Positions 24,996 to 36,173 of a stretch of DNA of 64,000 nucleotides are shown here, one piece after another. Source of the stretch: Apiotrichum sp. Y4204. Taxonomy: Eukaryota > Basidiomycota > Tremellomycetes > Trichosporonales > Trichosporonaceae. Each line of letters opens with the position of its first letter. Within the stretch, counting starts at the first letter, position 1. Location: contig JAMYHL010000092.1 in NCBI GenBank assembly GCA_025531455.1, forward strand, positions 62,001 to 126,000, in the 5' to 3' direction. The position numbers were made by a program, and so were the translations under genes. Below the pieces are notes generated by a model. It was not told the origin of the DNA. It saw nothing but the letters and a program-made list of their open reading frames with translations, and did no database searches.

Positions 24996-27624
24996 ATGGC
25001 TGAGGTTCACCACACCGAGCTCAAGGACACCCACCCGGGTCACCTTCACCAGTACCCCCCTCCTCCCCGCCTCCAGGGTGAGGATGGCCGTCCCGAGCCC
25101 TTCCTCGGCCCCAACTTTGAGGCCTACAAGGCCGAGTGGGACAAGTCGGTTGGCCCCGAGTCGGACAAGTGGTGGGCCGACAAGGCGCGCACCTGCCTCG
25201 ACTGGTTCTCCGACTTCAAGACCGTCACCGCCGGCGGCTTCGAGACTGGTGACATCCAGTGGTTGTGAGTATTTCGCGTGTTCCCCTGGTGCGAGGGAAG
25301 GTGTGCCTGTGTGGAGCCGAGGTGGCTGGTAGCGAAGCAAGCACTTCTGTAGCGATGCTCCCTTTGGACTCGGCTGTCATCAGCGAGCTCTGACTGGCTA
25401 TGTCGGCGACGGCGTCGGATCCTTCTATGCTGTCTCCAAGTTGTGGGGCAGCGTTGTTGTGACCTCGGCTCGCGCTTTGCCCAATTATCCCTGCCCCAAG
25501 TCCCCGGCCCCTTAGTGCAGCACATCTAGCAAGCAGGCGTCGGAGGATCACTATCGCGGCTAAAACGCCGGACCCCTCCATCACACTCTCCTCGCCCAAC
25601 CCCGGGCATTATCCACCCCATGTGCTTGTTGCTGCTTAGCGGCATTGATGGGAAACGGATCGCACCTCGCGCCATTCTTGCTCGAGCCACCTCGCTTTCT
25701 TTTTTTTTTTTCTTGATGGAAATTGTTTACTCACACTATCAGCCCGGAGGGTACCCTGAACGCCGCCTACAACTGTGTTGACCGTCACTTCTACGCCAAC
25801 CCCGAGAAGACCGCCATCATCTACGAGGCCGATGAGCCCTCAGACTCGCGCCCCATCTCGTACGCCGAGCTCTTCCACGAGACTTGTCGCGTCGCCAATG
25901 TCCTCCGCTCGTGGGGCGTCAAGAAGGGCGACACCGTCTCGGTCTAGTGAGTACTCATTGGTGGGGACATTTTTCCTCATGTGGTCTATGGTTCCTCACT
26001 ATGCCATTGATTCATTGGCCCCACCAAGCCACAGTCAAATGAACCCTGACTAACTTCCGAAAGCCTTCCCATGACCTGGCAGGCCGTTGCCGCTTTCCTC
26101 GCCTGTGCCCGCATCGGTGCCGTCCATTCGGCCGTCTTCGCCGGTTTCTCCGCCGAGTCGCTCCGTGACCGTGTCAACGACTGCGAATGCAAGGTTCTCA
26201 TCACCACCGACGAGGGTCGCCGTGGTGGCAAGACCATCGCCACTAAGGCTATTGTCGACGCCGCCCTTGCCCAGTGCCCCAAGGTCGAGCACGTTCTTGT
26301 CCTTCGCCGCACCGGCTCCAAGGTCCCTATGACCGAGGGCCGTGACAAGTGGTGGGACGAGGAGTGCGCCAAGGTCCCCACTTACGCTCCTTGCGAGCAC
26401 ATGAACGCCGAGGACCCCCTCTTCATCCTCTACACCTCGGGTTCGACCGGCAAGCCCAAGGGTGTCGTCCACTCCACCGCGGGCTACCTCCTCGGTGCCT
26501 ACCTCACCGTCAAGTACGTCTTTGACGTCCACCCCGACGACAAGTTTGCCTGCATGGCCGACGTCGGATGGATCACTGGCCACACCTACATTGTCTACGG
26601 TCCCCTCGCCCTCGGTGCCTCCACCACTGTCTTCGAGTCGACTCCCGTCTACCCCACTGCCTCGCGCTACTGGGACTTTGTTGACAAGTGGAAGGCTACC
26701 CAGCTCTACACTGCTCCGACCGCCATCCGTCTCCTCCGTCGTATGGGTGAGGAGCACGTGAAGGACCACGACCTCTCGTCGCTTCGTGTCCTCGGCTCGG
26801 TGGGTGAGCCCATCAACCCCGAGGCTTGGCACTGGTACAACGAGTTCGCCGGTAAGGGCGGCCAGTGTGCCATTGTCGACACCTACTGGATGACCGAGAC
26901 TGGTTCTCACATGATCACTCCCCTCCCCGGCTGCCACTCCACCAAGCCCGGATCCGCCACCTTCCCCTTCTTCGGTGTTGACGTCGACATCCTCGACCCC
27001 ACCACCGGCAAGATCCTTGAGGGTGGCGACGTTGAGGGTGTCCTTGTCTGCAAGAAGCCCTGGCCTTCCATTGCCCGTACCGTCTACCGCGACCACCAGC
27101 GTTACCTCGACACCTACTTCAAGCCGTACCCCGGATACTTCTTCTTCGGTGACGGTGCCGCTCGTGACGAGGACGGCTACTACTGGATCAAGGGACGTGT
27201 CGACGATGTTATTAACGTCTCGGGTCACCGTCTCTCCACCGCCGAGGTCGAGTCTGCCCTCATCGGCCACAACGGTGTTGCCGAGGCCGCTGTCGTTGGC
27301 TGCAACGACGACATTACTGGCCAGGCCGTCTACGCCTTTGTGCAGATGAAGCCCCAGTTCGACAAGAACGTCTCGGACGAGGTCCTCACCAAGGAGCTGT
27401 CCATCCAGGTCCGCAAGTCGATCGGTCCCTTCGCCAGCCCGAAGCGCATCTTCCTCATCACCGACCTTCCCAAGACCCGCTCGGGCAAGATTGTTCGCCG
27501 TCTGCTCCGCAAGATCTGCTCTCGCGAGGCTGACTCGCTCGGAGACCTTTCGTCCGTTGAGCGTATCGAGGTTGTTGAGGGCATCAAGAACCAGGTCTAC
27601 ACTTCCATGGGCTGGGACAAGTAA
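24996..27624 (+). CDS. ACS1: Acetyl-CoA synthetase (AMP-forming)
   Basis: Activates acetate to acetyl-CoA by way of an acetyl-adenylate, in cytosol and nucleus; this is the entry step for acetate as carbon source and for histone acetylation. The protein is 677 aa from exons 24996-25264, 25743-25946 and 26064-27624, the usual fungal length. Domain order is the ACS N-terminal region, then the AMP-binding core with P-loop [11 protein letters not shown] at about 281-291, the [12 protein letters not shown] and TYWMTETG motifs, the [19 protein letters not shown] hinge region, and [13 protein letters not shown], whose Lys (about 633) is the catalytic residue controlled by acetylation in this family. 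The first intron (478 nt, with a long T-run) is tenfold longer than typical here. The upstream region is C/pyrimidine-rich, fitting strong expression. The symbol is by homology; the ACS1/ACS2 distinction of Saccharomyces does not transfer directly. Confidence 0.97.
25265..25742 (+). other. Long first intron of acetyl-CoA synthetase
   Basis: A 478-nt intron in a window where most introns are 32-50 nt. It begins GTGAGTATTT, ends CACTATCAG and has a T-run of about 12 near its 3' end. Splicing it joins TGG-TT to C-CCG and keeps the frame. No exon or RNA gene is visible inside. Confidence 0.75.
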
Positions 27625-30600
27625 GGTTCTCGCCCCGGGATATTAAAATTAGTTGCAGGAGAGAGGATTATGTTCACTAGGTTGCGTTTGCGTGCGAAGC
27701 ACGGGAAAGAAGTACTATGGTAGCGAGTAGCCCATTGTGTATGCCACTATGACCGTCCACACTAGTTGCATTGCGGCGTGCTGAGACTGATAGCGATAAG
27801 ACTAACTAGGTTCTCGCTCATGCAACGGAACGAGCAGGGGCCGTTCGAACAACAACTCTTACCAAGACGACGATCGTGCTCCGTTCGGCACGCGGCATAT
27901 TGCCGCCCCCACGTGACGAGTCCCGCTATCATGCGCTGCCAGCTGCCAATCTGCTGACTAGTTCCAGCTCAGCGTTTGGCCGGCGCCATTCCTCCTACTT
28001 GACCAGATCACCAGATCAAAAACGACCAAGGCATACGTATTCTGATCGATCTGTCTACCTCTCTCCAAGCTCTTCCGGCACCACTGATAGGTACAGGAGG
28101 CACTCGGCGCCACTGACGCCACACGAGTCGCCGTTCCGGCAGAATATCTGGCCATCGCGGCGACGGAGCGAGTGCAAGCTACAGAGATGAGTGAGTATTG
28201 GGACGAGGTGTAAAGAGGAGTGCCCCGCAGACAGTGTGCGGGGGAATCGCGAGCACAATCTCCACCGCCCGGCCCTCCCGTCCTGCTGTCCGCCATCCTC
28301 ACTGGGTCCAGCGCCATCTCCGACGGAGATTCCTCGGTGCAAGCATCGCCATGGCACACCGAGGCGAGCTCCCCGTGGCCCGTGATACCGTGTTCCGGGT
28401 TCCCAAAGCCGCAACCCCGCAACCCGCAACCCGCAGCCCGCAAGCCACGAACCGAGCTCGCAAACTCGGGTGCTCGGCTGCGTACGCCTCGCGAATCGGC
28501 TTCGGCTATCCGCACCAATGGGACCCACTCAGGGTGCGATATACACTCCCGACCGCATCTCACCTGATCCTCCAACCCTTCAGGCACCAACTTGTCTCCT
28601 GCGTCATGCATTTTTGGAACATCATGATTTCGAACGGACGGACTATCTCTTGTCGTCGCTGGTGACATTCTGTGAGACGCACAGACGGCCATTGCCGCTG
28701 TAGCGGACACTCATACATGGATGTGGGGTCATGTCATGGGCCGCGTATCCATGCATGCTCGTTCCTATATCCATCCCCAACTCTCGAACTCTGGAACACT
28801 CCGAAGCTCCGACTCCGATCGTCCGGCGGAGGATGGGGATGTGCGCGGCCTCGCGAGCCCGTCTCTCGTTGTCGCGATCTCTGTCCGGCGTCAGGGCGTC
28901 CGTCGACCCCGGGCTGTTCCGGCAACTTTAGATGTGTCTACCCTGTTATCTCTGATCTGCGCCCTTCATCGGAAGCGTCTCCGATCTTGACCTCCCTTCC
29001 TTGTGATATCGGGAGTGCATTCACTTCTCGCATATCCGTATTCGTCCATCTCCATGACTATCTCACCCCGTGTCAATGTCCGGTGATTTATGCTTTCGTG
29101 ACGCGCGTCAAAGCCTCGTTGCGGCGCAGTTCTCTCGACCGCAGCTGACAGACCAAGGTTTCGACGACCACGGACGGTAGTCTTCTCACGCGCCGGACGG
29201 GTCATTGGGCGAAAGTCGTTAAAAACCCGTCTGGTACACCACTGGTGGATGATGGAGGGCTCCTCGGACAGAGGAACTCATCGCGTTGCTCCATCATCGG
29301 TGACAAGCGACCACACCTTCATCATATGGTGGACATACTGATGGGTAGTCTCGGCGTATGGGCCATGCCTGGCCGAGGGCGGATGATTGATGTGCCGGGT
29401 CTGCATACTCCATCATTGAGAAGTGCTTGTAGAGACTCTCTGCGCAGCCTACAGCAGCAAGCACCTTGCAAAATCCACCGCATATGTCGCGGACCTGTGC
29501 GTCTGCACAGTATGGTGCATGTGGTGGTCATGTTTGGAAACTGCGACGTGGCGATGTCTGGCGGGAAATGTGAGAAGCCAAGATGCAAGAAGTCCAGCAG
29601 ACAAGTCTCCATGGTGCAGCGTGGTGTGCACTCTACTTTCTGTGCTCCCGAACCTCCGTGTGCCCAGTCATAATGGCTGGTGGCCCTTGGCGGGGACCCT
29701 GGATACCTTATGTGGGGGCCCCTGGTGAGACAAGGGGCGCAAAAAAGAAATCAAGCGCGTCAGATGGCACTTCACCACACCATAGTATACAGATCCCGGT
29801 GGCCCAGTGGTATGATGACTGCTGGTGGTTGCCGAAACCGAGAAGGTAAGGTCCGGGGCTTTGACCCCGCGGTTAGCCCTGACGATTTCTGACAAGGGCC
29901 GGGCACATTGTGACACGAGGGAGGTGGTCTTCGGGTTCGGTAGCGGGAAGGAGGGGTTAGGATCATTATTTTTGGCAGCCTCCCGTGCTCGCCGTCGTAC
30001 GTCGTAATGAATGTTGCTAGGCAGCCTGTGTTCCGAACGCCGCTGGCCGTAGTAGCGGATGAATTAGACAGTGTGCGCGTATGCGGGATGTGCAACACGG
30101 GGTCCGGCATCACCCCAGCTTGTCCAATTCACGCCACCTCCTACCTAGGGGAGAAGGGTGAGCCTCATCGAGCAGCTGTACGGACTCCAGAGCTCTAGAG
30201 CCTGCTTTTGCTGCAGATTTTGCGGCATTTCGAGATGAGCTGGCAGGGCGACTTGATCAAGGGACCTAAGCCCCAGGTTGCGCTCTCGATTCGACATTGC
30301 CGTCGCAACAGTGCTTACACCCGACCCCCATCTTCCTCACTTCTCAAACGGTTCTTTCTCGAGTTGCATGCTATATGGCCCATCGGGAGCCGGGCTGGTC
30401 ATGGCAGAAGAAGACAAGATGTGTGGTGTGTCCGACGACCGGGAACGACTTGGTTGTCATGAAATTAGGCATTGCTGGCTCTACGGAAGTTTACACCTGG
30501 CAGACCAGATGCTGATATTTTCAGTGCGTAAGCTGCTCTTGATCTGTCGAACCTCTTCCGTTTACTCGAGCTCATTAGACTGTGCATCCCGATATTTGTT

Positions 30601-30880
30601 CTAAAGAAAAGGTGGCATCTCCGGGATTGGCTTCAGACTGCACTTGAGGCTGTTCAAACCACGACACCATTCCTCAGCCCGGGCTGAGCATAACCCAATA
30701 TTATCATGGGGTTGGGTGGCATAATGAGCGCTGCATGAAGTACTACGAAAAGCAATTGGAGAGAGACTTCTGAGTTCTGAACACTTGTTTGTTTATATAT
30801 GGCTTTTTCATATACACGCTGTTTCGGGTCGCCAAAATCGTCCTGCTCTGGGCTGGCTGTCATCATGTCGACAGTGCCGA
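27625..30880. other. Gene-poor stretch downstream of ACS
   Basis: No gene is recognised. A 250-codon minus-strand frame ending at 27958 overlaps several plus-strand frames and looks random in composition. A short run of AACCCGC units occurs near 28414-28445. Sequence near 29795-29875 has an A-box-like TGGCCCAGTGG followed by a degenerate B-box, but no cloverleaf. Confidence 0.55.
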
Positions 30881-31263
30881 CTAGGCCGTCTCCTGGTTCT
30901 GCAGTTAGCTAAGCCCCGCAGTGAACTCACGGGAGGGCACCACACGGCGGCGCAGTAAACTCCCTTTCCACAGCCTCCGGGCTTGCAGCAGCAGTCGGTG
31001 GGGGTGGGCTTGGGGACGGGTGGCCACTTGGTGGTGGGCGACGGGCACCAGAAGGGGCACTTCTGGTTGGGGGGGACACACGGACCCCAGCGACAGCAGC
31101 GGCGGGTGCCCTTTCGGCAGACGCCCCAGGGGCTGACGACGTCGTCTTCCTGCGGAGTGGCGACCGCCTCGGCCTTGGCCTCCGCGTCAGGGACGGGAGA
31201 GCCAAGTACCGTCGCCAGGACGACGGCGAGGAGGAAGAGGTAGGCAATGCGGAGAGAGAACAT
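30881..31263 (-). CDS. Small secreted 12-cysteine protein, paralogue 1
   Basis: Family unknown to me. The spliced protein is 116 aa from exons 30931-31263 and 30881-30898, joined over a 32-nt intron with GTGAGT donor and CTAAC branch. Residues 1-21 form a clear signal peptide (hydrophobic AYLFLLAVVLATVLG). An acidic stretch containing EAKAEA follows, then a cysteine domain with 12 Cys in the order C-x6-CC-C-C-C-CCC-C-C-C. A Pro/Thr-rich linker (WPPVPKPTPT) precedes the CCC triplet. The same pattern recurs in the minus-strand gene 1.1 kb upstream, so the two are paralogues. A TATA box lies just upstream of the start. An extracellular or cell-wall role, such as an effector-like or defensin-like peptide, is only inference. 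Confidence 0.75.
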
Positions 31264-32358
31264 TGTGAGTTGCGGAGGAGGAAGGTGGTGTAAGATGCGT
31301 CTCTTGCAGGGGGCTTATATACCTCATGTTCGCATTGCCGTGCATCAGTGGTCGTCCGAGTCTCACTGCATTGCGAGTGTACATTAGCATCCGATGTCTC
31401 GAGTGTCCGTGGATGGTCCCACTGGTGGAACGCGGAGAGAAACGCGGAGTTCTGGACACGGCGGTATCGCGGAAACCGCCATCCCAGAGGCACGTCGAGC
31501 CTATTCTTGCGGAGCCGGGGTGGTGGCCTAGTTCTGCGGCGGTTTCAACTGAAGATACGAGACGGGAGGTCACGCGAGGTCATTCTCGAGATGCACATAT
31601 GTTGGCTCTTGATGATCAACCACAAAGGCATCGACCCGGTCACGAGTGCGGGATATCGAGTGGTTCGACGGTCATTCAGTTTCCGGTATTGCCGGCGAGA
31701 CAAAGTTAGATGCCAGCGATAATGGCCGTTGCGGTGTGTCGAGCCCCATTGTGAAGCAGTACAAGAGGGGCTGGGAAGGATAGGTGGCGGAGACATAACA
31801 GTGGTCCTCTACTATGCTTGCAATTGTAAGTGGTGCTGCCCGCGTGCTCTGACTTTGAGTAGCTCGAATCTGATCAGAAACAACGTTCACGGGTCCGGAG
31901 ATACAGGACACTTCGGCGGGATACACGTAACGTGACCTCAAGACGGAGATCGCTTTTTCTGTTGAAGCTTGCCCTTCGGAAAGGTGATGCCTGGGCCGTC
32001 GGAGTAGCAAAACTGGTCATGGGACGAGGTCGCCCTCCGCGGTATTGACATACTAATATCATCCAGATATCAACTACTGCCTGCAACACAAAACTATACA
32101 TCATACACATGAGGAACGCGCAGCGACAGTGGCTTGAAGCCACAAGTGACTGGGCTATGAAAAGCGACGGTTACACACCGTAACCTCAGTGATTACCGCC
32201 TACGAAACTGGGGAGCGGACATTTAACCTTCTTGTATGGCTTTCATGCTTGTTCTGGATCAGCCATGCCGCCTTCCGCATCTCCGCCTCCGCGAGGCACA
32301 AACTCACTCTCACTCCACCGGCAAACAGACATTCTGATGCGAGAAACCTTTGGTCGCT
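31264..32358. other. Intergenic between the two 12-cysteine genes
   Basis: This holds the promoter of paralogue 1 at its left end and the 3' region of paralogue 2 at its right end. Short frames on both strands overlap each other and show no domain. Nothing else is recognised. Confidence 0.5.
31314..31321 (-). promoter_or_regulatory. TATA box of 12-Cys paralogue 1
   Basis: TATATAAG on the minus strand, about 51-58 nt before the start codon. A matching TATATA stands at a similar place before the second paralogue, which suggests a conserved TATA-type core promoter, usual for inducible or strongly expressed fungal genes. Confidence 0.6.
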
Positions 32359-32694
32359 TTACGCCTCCTCGTTCTGGGGGAGGTCGGGGTTTCGGCAGCG
32401 TACCCTCGCGCAGATGGGGTCGTCGGGACAGGTGCGGTCGCAGCAGCAGTGGACGCCGCTGCTGGGGAGGGGCGGGCGCGGGCAAAGCATGACCCGGCAG
32501 AGGCTCCGCGGGTAGCACGCGGGGTTGCCGGGGCAGCAGCGCACCTTGCCCTTGGGGCAGGGGCGAATGATACCGTTCTCTCCGGCTTCGGGGGCGGCGT
32601 CGGCAATGGCCTCTGGAGCCGCGTTGGGGACGGCCTCGGGAGCGGCGAGCACCGCAGCGAGGAAGGTAAGTGCGATAAGCTTGATGGCGACCAT
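32359..32694 (-). CDS. Small secreted 12-cysteine protein, paralogue 2
   Basis: Intronless 111-aa protein. Signal peptide: MVAIKLIALTFLAAVLA. It is followed by an Ala/Pro/Glu-rich segment with repeated PEA units, which resembles a pro-region trimmed by dipeptidyl peptidase, although that is inference. The cysteine domain has the same 12-Cys order as paralogue 1: C-x6-CC (CPKGKVRCC against CRKGTRRCC), three single Cys, a CCC triplet, then three Cys spaced by five and four residues in both. Both end in a short acidic tail (QNEEA, NQETA). Paralogue 1 has a tiny intron just before that tail where this copy has none. I do not recognise the fold. Confidence 0.78.
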   Translation of the reverse strand: MVAIKLIALTFLAAVLAAPEAVPNAAPEAIADAAPEAGENGIIRPCPKGKVRCCPGNPACYPRSLCRVMLCPRPPLPSSGVHCCCDRTCPDDPICARVRCRNPDLPQNEEA

Positions 32695-33735
32695 AGCGAG
32701 TTGATGGGGGACGAGAGATGGGATCGCGCAGACTATATACCATACGCCGTTGACTGCGAGACGGATGTGTTGACCACAGTGATGGTGTGTGAATCCACTT
32801 CATCCCGCGGATCTTGGTCGCGTCACGAGACACCGCGTGGGAAGGATACCATTGTCCCGTGTAGCCCGTCGTGTGGGTCGGCCGTCAGGTGCATGAGCCA
32901 GCTTCCGACGGCAACGGCACTGCATTGTGCAACCCCGAGGGGCGATAAGATGGAGGATGTTTCGTGCGACTACTGGCCAGTTAGGTACTTCGGTTCGTCG
33001 TGGTGCTGCGTCATGCAGGGTAGATAGAGGCAAGATGGGGAAATCAAAGTGTGTATCCGTTGCGGTAGGCTCCGACGGTGTACTTCCGACCAACGTGGGC
33101 GGCGGGGCGAGCGGAAACTCGCACTTTGTCCAAGAGGCCAGTGCACTCGAACAATACGCGGCTAGCTCGTGGAGCATATCCCTGTGTAGTTCTTGGCACG
33201 CGTCAGACGTTCTGGACCTTCTGGAATGCTTCTCTGCTCCTGGAATGATGGCGTGGTGCGAGATTCGTCCGGCACCCTTCCCGCGTCTTCTACGCGGACA
33301 TTTCAGACCAAGCTCGATTTTCTCGCGCCCGCAGACCAGGGAGATCTATCTCCTCATCCTCATAAACGTACAGACCAGAGGGATCTCCGGCTGAACAAGG
33401 CGGGATGACCGTCTTCCGAAACCACTAATTCCCGCGATATAATCTCGTCGATCGTACGACGCCTTCACCAGGACTGGACCACACCGATGGAGTCTGTTTC
33501 CGACGGTGCCAGCGTGTCAGAAGCGCGTTTTCTTTGAATCCCTGTACACATCTTCTGTCCCGCCTGTCAGTGGCGTGAGACTTGGAGAGATCAGTTAGTC
33601 GCAGGCCTTACTACTTTCGAGTTAGTCTTCTCCCCGTTCCAGCTCCGACGCTTCGGCGCTCCACCCCTCCCGCGGAGTGACCCGCCGTCGGACGTATGCA
33701 TAGGCGTACAAACAATCTCCCCTCTATATCTTCCC
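32695..33735. other. Intergenic, paralogue 2 promoter to MTHFR 3' end
   Basis: It contains the paralogue 2 promoter and the MTHFR downstream region. Frames of up to 155 codons are present without coding character. No RNA gene is seen. Confidence 0.5.
32734..32739 (-). promoter_or_regulatory. TATA box of 12-Cys paralogue 2
   Basis: TATATA on the minus strand about 40 nt before the start codon, the counterpart of the TATA box before paralogue 1. Confidence 0.55.
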
Positions 33736-35682
33736 CTAGTCCTCCTCAAGCAGGAAGCGCCAGAGGCCCTTCTCGTCCTTGTAGTCGTGGTGGATGAGGC
33801 TGACGAGCCACCAGTTTTCGCTCACGTCCTGGAGGAGGTCGCGGGCGGGCGAGCCGCGCGGGTAGAGGAGCGACCACTCGCGCCAGATGTCAAACGCCTC
33901 CTCCTTCCACGAGAGGAACGAGATCTCCTCAATAATCGTAGACTGCACAATCTCCTGGCCCGGGAAGACTGCCCACGTAACCGCATTCACTGCGTCCTTT
34001 GGCGCATTCGTCAGGTAGTCGCCGCGCCGGTTCGACGCGTACATGCTGATCGAGCCGCCGCGGGCGAGCGCCACGAGCTTGCGTTCCAGCCGCTGCACCT
34101 CGGCGAGGGGGACGAAAAACTCGACAAACGCCTTCTGGAAAACGTAGCCCCCTGGCGGGCCCCAGCCGTGCACAGGGTCCTCGGAGGGAGCAGCGTCGAC
34201 CGCGGGCTGCGAGCCGACGGTCCAATGCCGCAGCTCGGGCGAGTTGAGCTTGATGAGTTCTGGGAGCACGCTCTCAGATTCGGGAGACAGGGGCATGTCG
34301 CAGAACGGCGTGGTCGGCGTCGCGGGGTCGCTCTTGAGGTAGCGCGTGAAGAGCGCCGAAAGATCGGCAAGAGTTGTCGGCGTTCCCCATTCCTTGAGAG
34401 CCTGCGCCGGGGTAGTCTTAAGACCCGATCCCCATCCATCAATCTCACCGTATGCCGGGGAGCGCACGTCCGTAAAACGACCGTTTGGGAACTCGTCCCA
34501 TGCGTCCTCGCCAATCGGCTGCGGCGGCTTGATGGCCGTCACATTGTGGATGGCACCGTGGTTGGACGTCGCGCGGCTGAGACCCCACTGTGCGAGCACG
34601 CTGGCGTCCGACGGGGAGATGGAGAGCTTGCCCTCCGCGCCGACGCCGGGCGTTATCGAGTCGTCGGCTATGAGCTGGTTGTGCCGCCCGAGCGGCGAGC
34701 CAGTGTTCGAGGTCTGGCGCACCGCCGCCCAGCGCAGGTTATCAAGGATCGTGCGCACCGACTTTTCGAGGTTGAGCGTGCAGAAGTGAACACCGGGAAC
34801 AAGCTCAGACTCGATGAGGCGCTGGACCATCTCGGTCGCGAGCTTGGCACCGTACATCTTCACGGCGGCGTCGTCGGCCTTGATCGGCTGCAGGTCGTTC
34901 ATGATGCGGTCGGGCACCGTGCACTTTGTGAGGTTGACAAGGCGCCGGAACGAGCTGTAGTTCTGAATCGGCATGACGCCGGGGATGATAGGCTGCTTAA
35001 TGCCTAGGTGTGTGAGCTCGGTAAGGATGGTCACAGGGCATGCCATTAGAAGTCCTCATCACTCACCAATCTTGCGGCAGCTAGCGACCCACTGCTCAAA
35101 CGCAGGAACGTCGTAAAATAGCTGCGTGATAATGTAGTCGGCGCCCGCCTCACACTTGACCTTGAGCCACTCAAGGTCTGCGTCCTGGCTCTCGCTGTCG
35201 GGGTGTGGGGTCGGGTATCCTGCGACACCGATGCAGAAGTAGTCACCGTACTGTTTGCGGATATGGCGGATGAGGTCGTCGGCGTGCTGAAACTCGTCCA
35301 CATAGTCGTTGGCATCGAGCGCGTACTCGGCACTGCGGGGTGCGTCGCCACGGAGCGCGAGGATGTTGGTGATGCCAATCTCGCGCGCGCGGCGGAGCGC
35401 CGTATCGATCTTGTCGACTGGCATGTTCGTGCACGTCAGGTGGAGAATGACCTCGATGCCCATGCTCGCAATCTCCTCGGCGAGCTCGAGCGAGCGGTCC
35501 GCCGTAGACCCGCCCGCGCCCCATGTCACGGACACAGCGATGGGTGCACGCAGCGGCGGCGAGCACAGGCGCCGGATACGGTCCAGGAGGTTGGCGAGAC
35601 CGGGTTCCGTGCGCGGCGGGAAGAACTCGAAAGTGTGGAACGGCGTCGTCGCCGACTCCATTAGAGTGGTGAGGTGCGGCAT
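33736..35682 (-). CDS. MET13: Methylenetetrahydrofolate reductase
   Basis: Reduces 5,10-methylene- to 5-methyl-tetrahydrofolate, the methyl donor for methionine synthesis, in the cytosol using FAD. The protein is 627 aa from exons 35067-35682 and 33736-35003, joined over a 63-nt intron that restores RKIGIKQPIIPGVMPIQNY. Residues 1-290 form the FAD-binding TIM barrel with FEFFPPRTE (catalytic Glu), HLTCTNM, ALRGD and DYIITQLFYD. The remainder is the eukaryotic C-terminal regulatory domain, which binds S-adenosylmethionine as feedback inhibitor in many members. The length is normal for fungi. The upstream side is a 491-bp divergent promoter shared with the FUSC-like gene. The symbol follows the main yeast enzyme; MET12-type identity cannot be excluded. 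Confidence 0.95.
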
Positions 35683-36173
35683 CGTGGGCCGCGACTGTGT
35701 GCTCGACTGGTGATAGAGAATGTAGTAGGGTGTCGAGGGTATACGAGATCGAAGAGCTGAACGGGATACGAGTTGTGGGTCTGTTCGATGTACTAGTCAC
35801 TCGAGGTATTTTGTTGAGCCGATAGGCACGGCTGCCGGCCGTCATTAGCGGCAACCTCTCGGGGCGGGACCAGACAAGAACCTGCACGAGGAAGTGGCGT
35901 GATCGAAGGATGTAAGATAATCTGGTCTTGGGGGGTTCTTATCTAATCTTGTTAGTCTGAACTGAGAATTGAATAGGGTTCCGATCGCGGAATGTTGTCA
36001 CTCGGGGAACTGCGGAAGGTTTGGAAGGAAATCTCGGCGTCCAACATGCAGCTTTGAAATGGTCCGAGCACCGTTCGAGATGCTCTCAAATCTCTCAAAC
36101 ACCGCGTGCTGACCGTCTGTCTCGATCTCAAATCGCCCTCGACATCACCTCCCAGCAGGCGGGTCGTGCCAGC
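35683..36173. promoter_or_regulatory. Divergent promoter region, MTHFR / FUSC-like gene
   Basis: 491 bp between two divergent start codons. A locally AT-rich patch near 35910-35970 could be the nucleosome-free core. No named site is seen. Confidence 0.45.

Noticed and set aside
26050..27270. 406-codon minus-strand open frame
   Set aside because: It is exactly antisense to the acetyl-CoA synthetase core. C-ending codons on the sense strand suppress stops on the other strand, and the translation is a Val/Gly/Asp-rich string without a domain.
27958..28710. 250-codon minus-strand open frame
   Set aside because: Irregular codon use, no domain, overlaps equally open plus-strand frames, no plausible splice partners.
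29789..29880. tRNA-like segment with TGGCCCAGTGG
   Set aside because: The A-box is good, but the supposed B-box GGCTTTGACCC is degenerate and no acceptor or anticodon stem can be paired.
33787..35007. 406-codon plus-strand open frame
   Set aside because: Antisense to MTHFR exon 2. It is an Arg-rich composition artefact of the same kind.
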